Assembly: GCA_026415275.1 (NCBI GenBank)
Contig: JAOAHK010000185.1
Location: forward strand, 1-5,824
DNA from: Anaerolineales bacterium
GTDB taxonomy: Bacteria; Chloroflexota; Anaerolineae; Anaerolineales; UBA4823
Direction: 5' to 3'
Length of the DNA stretch: 5,824 nt
Position 1 is the first letter of the stretch. Every line of letters starts with the position of its first letter. The position numbers were made by a program, and so were the translations under genes. The notes below the pieces were generated by a model that searched no databases, was not told the DNA's origin, and saw only the letters and a list, made by a program, of their open reading frames with translations. This document shows, in pieces, positions 1-5,317 of this stretch.

Positions 1-188
1 ATTTTGAGTATAACCGTCAGGGTAATGAAATTTGGGTCAGCGTATGGGGATCGGCAGACAAGCCGGGTCAAACGGGTGAGATTGTCATTTATGATGACCG
101 TACACTCCAAGAAAAGGCTCGTATACCCGATCTAATCACACCAACGGGAAAATTTAACGTTTACAACACAGTGAACGATATTTACTAA
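1..188 (+). CDS. nirS: Cytochrome cd1 nitrite reductase, C-terminal end (partial)
   Basis: This is the last 61 codons of a gene entering from the left; the reading frame starts at base 3 and stops with TAA at 186-188. The peptide ends in LITPTGKFNVYNTVNDIY, which closely resembles the C-terminus I remember for NirS (TPTGKFNVYNT followed by a short acidic/aromatic tail). A preceding segment, EIWVSVWGS and then IVIYDDRTL, fits the last blades of the d1-heme beta-propeller. NirS is the periplasmic haem c/haem d1 enzyme that reduces nitrite to nitric oxide in denitrification. Because only the propeller end is visible, the related d1-domain protein NirN cannot be fully excluded, and the haem c part is outside the window. 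The gene is followed by a clear terminator, so it appears to be the last gene of its transcript. Confidence 0.82.
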   Translation, partial: FEYNRQGNEIWVSVWGSADKPGQTGEIVIYDDRTLQEKARIPDLITPTGKFNVYNTVNDIY

Positions 189-216
189 ATTGAGGCTTCA
201 AGTCTCTGTACTTGCC

Positions 217-258
217 GCCCCTATTCTCTTGTGGAGTAGGGGCTTTGATTTTATTTGC
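217..258 (+). terminator. Intrinsic terminator after nirS
   Basis: A perfect 7-bp stem (GCCCCTA at 217-223 with TAGGGGC at 237-243) can be extended inward by T-A, C-G and two G-U pairs, leaving a loop of about 5 bases. It is followed by the T-rich run TTTGATTTTATTT. A smaller hairpin (CAAGT 199-203 / ACTTG 210-214) sits just upstream. The T-run is on the + side only, so it should end nirS transcripts and act in one direction. It ends only a few bases before the sigma-54 promoter of the next operon, which separates that operon from nirS transcription. Confidence 0.85.
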
Positions 259-260
259 CT

Positions 261-276
261 AGGCACAAAACTTGCA
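261..276 (+). promoter_or_regulatory. Sigma-54 (-24/-12) promoter upstream of rpoN
   Basis: AGGCAC-N5-TTGCA matches the sigma-54 consensus TGGCAC-N5-TTGCA at every fixed position except the first. The GG (262-263) and GC (274-275) elements are 12 bases apart, the same spacing as in the second promoter of this window at 4893. The expected transcription start is about 286-288, giving a leader of roughly 37 bases before the rpoN start. This implies that rpoN, and the kinase and regulator behind it, are transcribed by the sigma factor they encode. I inferred this by eye and no start site is known. Confidence 0.72.
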
Positions 277-323
277 ACTCGAATCACTTGCGCATATACT
301 TGTGAAAGATATAGGGATTTGTA

Positions 324-1751
324 ATGTATCAGATTCAGCAAGCATCTCCACGTACGATAATCACTGCACACTTGACACAGACGATGTCGTTGCTGCATCA
401 GTCTGTAGAAGAGCTGTGGCAGAGGATTCAGGCCGAATTGGCTAATCCTGCACTGGAATTGAGCGAAGAGCGACGCTGTCCAATGTGCCAGCGTTTGCTA
501 CGACCCAACGAAAGCGTTTGCCCGATATGTAGTAAACCCCGCGAAAACCGTGCAGATGAGATTGTAGTATTTATTTCCTCGCGTGATGATTTCTTGCCCG
601 CTTCCTCGGGAGAACGTATAGAAGAGGAGGATGGTGATTTACCCGAAGAACGATTCTTTTCCGAACCACTTAACTTGCCCAACTACGTTCTCCGACAGGT
701 TATTTTTGACCTTTCGCATGAAGATCAACTGATTGCGGCTCACCTTGTCATGCATTTGGATGATGATGGTTTGCTCAGCGTGGATTTGGAAGAGGTTGCC
801 AACTACTTTCATGTGCCTATTTCACGGGTTGAACGAGTGCGGAGGGCTATTCAGCGAGCTGACCCAGTGGGAGTTGGTTCATTTACCCCTCAAGAAGCCA
901 TGCTGGTTCAATTAGAGGTTTTGTGTGAGAATCAAGCAGTTCCAGAGGCCGTAAGCCAATTGATTCGGGATGGACTCGATGAGTTGGGAAAACGCCACTA
1001 TGCGGAACTAGCCCGCAAACTAGGTCTTCCTCTCGGCGTGGTAAAAGAAGCGGCTCGCTTTATTAGCGAGAATCTAAACCCCTACCCTGCGCGAGGGCAT
1101 TGGGGAGATGTTCGCACCCCGGCTGAAATATCTCAGCGCGTGCTGACGCCGGATGTGATCATTTCACATTTGAATGATGATCCGCAGGGGCCACTAGTGG
1201 TTGAGATTATCCTGCCGCTGAGAGGAACCCTGCGGGTCAATCCTATCTATCGGCAAGCACTGTTCCAAGCAGAAGGTGAAACACGCGAAGAATTGCGCGG
1301 TGATTTGGAACGGGCCTCGCTTTTCATTAAATGCCTACAACAGCGAAATCATACGTTATTACGATTGATGCGTCGCGTAGTTGAGTTGCAACGTGACTAC
1401 ATCTTACGTGGAGAACGGCACTTACGACCGATCACACGCCATCAGATTGCACGAGAACTTGGACTTCACGAGTCAACCATATCTAGAGCCGTGGCACAAA
1501 AGAATGTGCAGTTACCCAATAAGCGAATTGTACCATTGGCCTCTTTTTTCGATCGAAACAGTAACATTAGGAGCGCATTGCGTGAGATCATTGCTAATGA
1601 GACCTCGCCTTTGAGCGATGCGGAATTGGCTGATCAGTTGAGGCAGCAAGGGTTTAAGGTTGCACGGCGCACGGTGGCAAAATATCGCATGATGGAAGGT
1701 ATATTACCGGCGCACTTACGCCGTTCCTCTGTGCGTTCTTCCACCCCGTAG
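324..1751 (+). CDS. rpoN: RNA polymerase sigma-54 factor with N-terminal zinc-ribbon-like motif
   Basis: 475 residues, about the usual length for RpoN. Sigma-54 directs RNA polymerase to -24/-12 promoters and needs an ATP-driven activator to open them. Region I (about 10-46) has the expected Gln/Leu-rich helix (LTQTMSLLHQSVEEL, then NPALEL). Residues 52-55 (CPMC) and 66-69 (CPIC) form a zinc-ribbon-like four-cysteine motif not present in typical RpoN, followed by an acidic stretch (99-110). The core-binding region follows (DPVGVG at 180-185, LNPYPAR at 251-257, LTPDVI at 274-279). The -12-recognising helix-turn-helix is at about 370-393 (LGLHESTISRAV), and the RpoN box ARRTVAKYRM at 447-456 matches the canonical ARRTVAKYRE except for the last residue. 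The ATG at 324 has AGGGA at 313-317, 6 bases upstream. The kinase gene starts 19 bases after the stop, suggesting one operon. The protein looks intact and functional though divergent. Confidence 0.95.
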   Translation: MYQIQQASPRTIITAHLTQTMSLLHQSVEELWQRIQAELANPALELSEERRCPMCQRLLRPNESVCPICSKPRENRADEIVVFISSRDDFLPASSGERIEEEDGDLPEERFFSEPLNLPNYVLRQVIFDLSHEDQLIAAHLVMHLDDDGLLSVDLEEVANYFHVPISRVERVRRAIQRADPVGVGSFTPQEAMLVQLEVLCENQAVPEAVSQLIRDGLDELGKRHYAELARKLGLPLGVVKEAARFISENLNPYPARGHWGDVRTPAEISQRVLTPDVIISHLNDDPQGPLVVEIILPLRGTLRVNPIYRQALFQAEGETREELRGDLERASLFIKCLQQRNHTLLRLMRRVVELQRDYILRGERHLRPITRHQIARELGLHESTISRAVAQKNVQLPNKRIVPLASFFDRNSNIRSALREIIANETSPLSDAELADQLRQQGFKVARRTVAKYRMMEGILPAHLRRSSVRSSTP

Positions 1752-1761
1752 TTCTTTGGTT

Positions 1762-1765
1762 GAGG
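1762..1765 (+). promoter_or_regulatory. Ribosome binding site deciding the kinase start
   Basis: GAGG lies 5 bases before the ATG at 1771. An in-frame TTG at 1756 would give a protein five residues longer, but nothing resembling a ribosome binding site precedes it and it lies only 4 bases after the rpoN stop. The ATG at 1771 is therefore preferred. Confidence 0.6.
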
Positions 1766-1770
1766 TATCA

Positions 1771-3702
1771 ATGACGCTTAATCCCATTGGGCGAAATACC
1801 AGGAGCAATCTTTTTCGCGGACTCGTTTTAATCTTAGATCTGGCTCGTGAGCCGATCATGCTTTTTGATACACGACAGAATCGTGTCTTATATGCAACGC
1901 CGCAGTTTTGTGAGTTGAGCGGTTATTATCTTAGTGAACTACTTAAAAAATCCCCCGAAGACATTTTAGGGGGGGAGAATATCACGGATTACGCAGAATC
2001 AACCGAGGTTAACCTCACCCTTCAATCAAAGAGTGGAAAGGTTCTCAGCGTAGTAGGTCGGTGGGTTTCCCTAGGCCTTCCAGAGCCTTGGGCTGTCGTA
2101 CGTATCTCACCCAGTGAGGATCCATCGCTTTCGATACAGCGATGGTGGTTTCAGGTTCTAGAGGCATTTGGGCAATTGCCACGCCTCTTTCGTTTGCCCA
2201 ATCTTGAGCAAGCCGTTTGGGAGGTTGTAAATTTACTGGCTCGTCTCTTTGAAGTGGCATATGTGGGAGTATATCGCGCTGAAAGTCGCTTTCCTGCTCT
2301 TCAACGCATGGCTTGTGTGGGTAACGAGTCGTTATTTCCGGAAACTTTGCCTACAACTGATTTAATCCGTCTGGCGACAAGCATGGTTTGGGCACCAGGT
2401 AAGCGGATCACGACGGAGATTCATCGGATCGCTCGGATGCGAAATGTGAGTTTTGTGATCAGCGCGCCGATTGGCTTTGAGCAAGCGACGGTAGGGCTAC
2501 TCGTGGTAGCAGATTGGGAGAAAGCGCCACCTCCGTTTTTGCTGGAAGTAGCGACATTGGTTGCCGGTTATATTGATGTGCTTATTCAGTACTTTCTGCT
2601 CAGCGAGTCCTTACAAATAGAAAAAGCGGTTTATCAACGCCAAGAACATATTCGATCAACGATTGTTGAAAATAGTCATGAAGGCATTCTTGTTCTTGAT
2701 ACTGCATTGCTGGTTGAAGATCTCAACACGACTGCAGAAATGATGTTTGGATACACGCGAAATGAGGTCATAGGACATGCGGTAGAAAACATTTTGATCA
2801 GTCCGGATCGCTTAATGCCGGCTCTGATTAGTGCCAGCCATGGTAAAGGCTTTCCATCTTTACCAGGAATTACCCTGCATCGACGCAATGGACAATCATT
2901 TCCTGCCGATTTAAAGATTTTACCGGTTGAGCGAGATGGCGAGGTCCAGGCAGTGGTGGTTTTGATTAACGACATTAGCGAGAACGAGCAAATCCGTGCG
3001 CAAACACGTCAATTAGAACAACGAGCATTTCTGGGTGAGTTCATGGGGGTGTTTGCTCATGAGGTGCTCAATCCGCTCAATGGAATATCTACCGGGCTGC
3101 AATTGCTCGCGGCACGATTGGGCGAAGATAGTCCACACCGAGATCTCATCAGCCGGATGGAAACTGATTGTAATCGCCTGGCTCATCAAATGGAAGCCTT
3201 GAAGAGTCTATCCAAGCCATATGAACCTAAGCAAGAGCCTGTGAATATTGGAGAAATAGTGAGCCGTTTAGTGGAACGGTGGCGTCCGCGAATGGCACGC
3301 CTCAAGATCACCCCCATTGTTCAAATAGACGATAATGTCCCCAAAGTTTTAGGTGATTGGCGGGCCTTGGAGCAAGTGTTTATGAATTTGATCAGCAATG
3401 CTATGGATGCAATGAGTCAAGAAGGTGGTGTGTTGTCGGTGCGTGTAAAGCGCAATTACTCAGAAACACTCCGTCCTCAAGTGGAGATCACCGTCACCGA
3501 TAATGGACCTGGGATACCAGAGGAAATTCGAGACCGCATTTTTCAGCCCTTTGTCACAACTAAGCCTCATGGTACGGGTTTGGGATTGCCTATCACCAAG
3601 CGCATTGTAACGGCTCATCATGGTACGATAAAAGTCAGTTCCTTCCCTGGGGGGACAGTCTTTCATGTCTACTTGCCAGCCATTCCAGAAGAAGAGGGTT
3701 AA
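1771..3702 (+). CDS. Soluble PAS-GAF-PAS sensor histidine kinase, NtrB-like
   Basis: 643 residues from the ATG at 1771. Order of domains: an N-terminal PAS-like domain (about 20-112, with FCELSGYYLSEL), a GAF-like domain (about 140-275), a second PAS domain (about 295-405, with FGYTRNEVIG), a dimerisation/phosphoacceptor domain with FAHEVLNPLNGI (His430 the likely phosphorylated residue), and an ATPase domain with N-box NLISNAMDAM (539-548), G1 box DNGPGIP (577-583) and G2 box GTGLGL (601-606). All catalytic motifs are intact. I see no transmembrane segment or signal peptide, so it should sense something in the cytoplasm; the ligand cannot be read from the sequence. It lies between rpoN and the response regulator, with only 5 bases separating it from the latter, so they are almost certainly a cognate pair. 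It would phosphorylate Asp53 of that regulator. A run of seven G at 1969-1975 lies in the first PAS domain. Confidence 0.93.
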   Translation: MTLNPIGRNTRSNLFRGLVLILDLAREPIMLFDTRQNRVLYATPQFCELSGYYLSELLKKSPEDILGGENITDYAESTEVNLTLQSKSGKVLSVVGRWVSLGLPEPWAVVRISPSEDPSLSIQRWWFQVLEAFGQLPRLFRLPNLEQAVWEVVNLLARLFEVAYVGVYRAESRFPALQRMACVGNESLFPETLPTTDLIRLATSMVWAPGKRITTEIHRIARMRNVSFVISAPIGFEQATVGLLVVADWEKAPPPFLLEVATLVAGYIDVLIQYFLLSESLQIEKAVYQRQEHIRSTIVENSHEGILVLDTALLVEDLNTTAEMMFGYTRNEVIGHAVENILISPDRLMPALISASHGKGFPSLPGITLHRRNGQSFPADLKILPVERDGEVQAVVVLINDISENEQIRAQTRQLEQRAFLGEFMGVFAHEVLNPLNGISTGLQLLAARLGEDSPHRDLISRMETDCNRLAHQMEALKSLSKPYEPKQEPVNIGEIVSRLVERWRPRMARLKITPIVQIDDNVPKVLGDWRALEQVFMNLISNAMDAMSQEGGVLSVRVKRNYSETLRPQVEITVTDNGPGIPEEIRDRIFQPFVTTKPHGTGLGLPITKRIVTAHHGTIKVSSFPGGTVFHVYLPAIPEEEG

Positions 3703-3707
3703 GCGTT

Positions 3708-4877
3708 ATGGCAATCACGGTTGTTGTCGTTGAAGATGAGGATAATGCGCGGTTGAATATTTTGGAACATCTGAATTCGTTAGGATACGAGACTATTGGT
3801 TTTGGCACCCTGGCAGAAGCCCGGGCTTGCCTTGAGCGGGGAGAGGGAGACATCTTTATCGTGGATGTTCAATTGCCTGATGGCTACGGCCCCGACCTGC
3901 TTCTTGAAAGCAACCGGCTGCCTTTTCGTCCGCCGATGATTGTGATCACGGCTTATGGGGACATTGAAATGGCGGTGGAGGCCATGCGCAATGGGGCGAG
4001 TGACTTTGTAACCAAGCCATTTCAACTTTCGCAATTAGCCAATTCGATCAAACGTGCCAGCGAGGTCGTTTATATGCGGCGCGAGCTCGCGCATTGGCGG
4101 GAAGCACAGACAAGGGAGATCAATTTTATTATCGGAAAAAGCCCTGCCATGCAGAGGGTCATTCTGCAGGCACGCAAAGCGGCTCAAGCGCAGGTTTCGG
4201 TGCTCATCACCGGTGAGACCGGAACGGGTAAAGACGTTCTAGCGCGTTTTATTCACCAAAATGGCCCTCGTGCTTCAAAGCCATATATTGCCATTAATTG
4301 TGCTGCCATTCAACCCACAATGATTGAATCGGAACTCTTCGGTCATGAAGCCGGCGCCTTTACCGGTGCAGAGAAGCGCAAACACGGTCTTATCGAAGTG
4401 GCTGATGGCGGGGTGTTGTTCCTGGATGAGATTTCTTCGATGTCGTTAGACATGCAGGCAAAACTTTTACGGGCCATAGAGGAACAGGCCATTCGGCGGG
4501 TGGGGGGGACCACAATGATTAAAGTGGATGTTCAAATCATTGCCGCTTCGAATCGCAACCTTCAAGAAATGATACGGTTGCAACAATTTCGGCAAGATCT
4601 CTACTATCGCCTAAAAGTGGTGGACTTGCATCTCCCGCCACTGAGGCAGCGAAAAGAGGATATCCCCGAATTGGTCGGATTCTTTATCCGACATCATAAC
4701 GCTAAACTTGGGATGAATGTGCAAGACGTGACTCCAGCGGCAATGGACGCACTGATCCGCTATGATTGGCCGGGCAACATTCGCGAGTTGAATCATGCCA
4801 TCGAACGGGCAATGCTGTTTTGTAACGGGCGCATTATTGAACTGGGTGATTTGCCGGCTGATGTGATTCAGCGTTAG
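3708..4877 (+). CDS. NtrC-family sigma-54 activator (receiver-AAA+) lacking a DNA-binding domain
   Basis: 389 residues. The receiver domain (1-120) has the acidic pocket ED (9-10), phosphoacceptor Asp53 (IVDVQLPDG), Thr81 and Lys103 (VTKPF). The AAA+ domain (about 140-370) has Walker A GETGTGKD (169-176), the sigma-54-contacting GAFTGA loop (216-221), Walker B GGVLFLDE (234-241), likely arginine fingers Arg295 and Arg301 (FRQDLYYRL), and sensor II WPGNIREL (354-361). The protein then stops at ...ELGDLPADVIQR, where family members normally continue through a linker into a Fis-type helix-turn-helix; that domain is absent. The only sequence following is a short spacer and a sigma-54 promoter, so this is not an evident recent frameshift. 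HTH-less activators of this type are known (FlgR of Helicobacter, CtcC of Chlamydia) and act on sigma-54 holoenzyme from solution. Start at ATG 3708 with GAGGG at 3694-3698. A G7 tract lies at 4502-4508. Confidence 0.95.
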   Translation: MAITVVVVEDEDNARLNILEHLNSLGYETIGFGTLAEARACLERGEGDIFIVDVQLPDGYGPDLLLESNRLPFRPPMIVITAYGDIEMAVEAMRNGASDFVTKPFQLSQLANSIKRASEVVYMRRELAHWREAQTREINFIIGKSPAMQRVILQARKAAQAQVSVLITGETGTGKDVLARFIHQNGPRASKPYIAINCAAIQPTMIESELFGHEAGAFTGAEKRKHGLIEVADGGVLFLDEISSMSLDMQAKLLRAIEEQAIRRVGGTTMIKVDVQIIAASNRNLQEMIRLQQFRQDLYYRLKVVDLHLPPLRQRKEDIPELVGFFIRHHNAKLGMNVQDVTPAAMDALIRYDWPGNIRELNHAIERAMLFCNGRIIELGDLPADVIQR

Positions 4878-4892
4878 GTGACATTCACGGCC

Positions 4893-4908
4893 TGGCACGT
4901 TTCTTGCA
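4893..4908 (+). promoter_or_regulatory. Consensus sigma-54 (-24/-12) promoter of the membrane-protein gene
   Basis: TGGCAC (4893-4898), five bases, then TTGCA (4904-4908): a complete match to the sigma-54 consensus, with GG and GC 12 bases apart. The predicted start of transcription is about 4918-4920. It sits 15 bases after the stop of the sigma-54 activator gene and about 40 bases before the next coding start, so it should drive the membrane-protein gene and probably the gene after it. No enhancer-like binding site is needed if the HTH-less activator works from solution. Confidence 0.9.
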
Positions 4909-4961
4909 TCATTCCCATCATCGGGTCTGGTTAAGACAGGAGGATGGGAATGATGTTTTTT
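4907..4961 (+). terminator. Perfect 13-bp inverted repeat plus T6 overlapping promoter and start codon
   Basis: Left arm CATCATTCCCATC (4907-4919) and right arm GATGGGAATGATG (4943-4955) are exact reverse complements, separated by 23 bases and followed immediately by TTTTTT (4956-4961). The spacer contains a small nested stem (GTCT 4925-4928 / AGAC 4934-4937) and the AGGAGG ribosome binding site. RNA reading through from the regulator gene would form a 13-bp stem ending in a U-tract, the form of an intrinsic terminator, with the start codons of the next gene inside the stem. The loop is longer than usual for a terminator. RNA started at the sigma-54 promoter (about 4919) would lack the left arm. 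It may instead or also be a DNA operator for a dimeric protein. Confidence 0.6.
4938..4943 (+). promoter_or_regulatory. Strong ribosome binding site AGGAGG
   Basis: AGGAGG directly abuts an ATG at 4944, which is too close for initiation there. It is 6 bases from the ATG at 4950 and 9 from the ATG at 4953, both in the same frame. The start is therefore placed at 4950, with 4953 as an alternative. Confidence 0.8.
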
Positions 4962-5279
4962 GAGATGACCAAAAACGATTTCTTCTTTACATTAGCGGGC
5001 TTGTTGCTCTTATTGGGAGTGGTATGTTTCTTGGTTGGATTGATCACGTTAGCCTCGCGTGTACTGGGAAACGACGTTCAACGCTTGGCGACGCAGACGG
5101 CCAAAATGATCCAGAAGGGGATTAGTGAAGAAATTGCCGGCCTGGTAGGGAATGCGGCCACATTAATCGAATCGCTGAATCAATTGGTGCACACCACGGC
5201 AGGAATTGGTGTTTTTCTAATGCTGGTGGGGATGTTGTTAATGCTGGCTTCCTACCTACTGGTCATGCGCATCGTATAA
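4950..5279 (+). CDS. Small membrane protein with two predicted transmembrane helices, unknown function
   Basis: 109 residues from the ATG at 4950. I do not recognise the family. Two strongly hydrophobic segments are visible: about 11-36 (FFFTLAGLLLLLGVVCFLVG and onward) and about 84-107 (AGIGVFLMLVGMLLMLASYL). Between them lies a roughly 45-residue polar, probably amphipathic helical region (NDVQRLATQTAKMIQKGISE, then EEIAGLVGNAATLIESLNQL) with regularly spaced hydrophobic residues. There is no cleavable signal peptide or cysteine motif; the only cysteine is in the first helix. It is the first gene behind a consensus sigma-54 promoter and directly follows the sigma-54 activator gene, so it is the likely output of this regulatory module. 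It may form an assembly or scaffold in the membrane, but the sequence does not show what it does. An upstream in-frame ATG at 4944 would add two residues but is too close to the ribosome binding site. Confidence 0.8.
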   Translation: MMFFEMTKNDFFFTLAGLLLLLGVVCFLVGLITLASRVLGNDVQRLATQTAKMIQKGISEEIAGLVGNAATLIESLNQLVHTTAGIGVFLMLVGMLLMLASYLLVMRIV

Positions 5280-5317
5280 CCCTCAGGTCCCGCATCTTAC
5301 CCACAGGCAGGGTTGCC

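Noticed and set aside
1492..1507. TGGCAC inside rpoN resembling a -24 element
   Set aside because: The bases at the -12 position are AATGT rather than TTGC.
1756..1770. Possible TTG start of the histidine kinase at 1756
   Set aside because: No ribosome binding site precedes it, while the ATG at 1771 has GAGG 5 bases upstream.
2170..2600. GAF domain of the kinase as a NorR-like NO sensor
   Set aside because: No iron-binding residue pattern could be identified by eye, so a ligand assignment would be a guess.
2676..2975. Antisense open frame of about 99 codons within the kinase gene
   Set aside because: It lies wholly opposite a well-supported PAS domain, has no recognisable motif and no supporting context.
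3293..3308. TGGCAC inside the kinase gene
   Set aside because: No TTGC at the required spacing (AAGAT is found).
3803..3818. TGGCAC near the start of the regulator gene
   Set aside because: No TTGC at the required spacing (CAGAA is found).
4611..4898. Antisense open frame of about 95 codons opposite the regulator's C-terminal part
   Set aside because: The forward strand encodes conserved AAA+ motifs here; the antisense peptide has no recognisable features.
5306..5317. Small hairpin GGCA/TGCC with the ribosome binding site of the last gene in its loop
   Set aside because: Only 4 base pairs, too weak to claim as a regulatory element.
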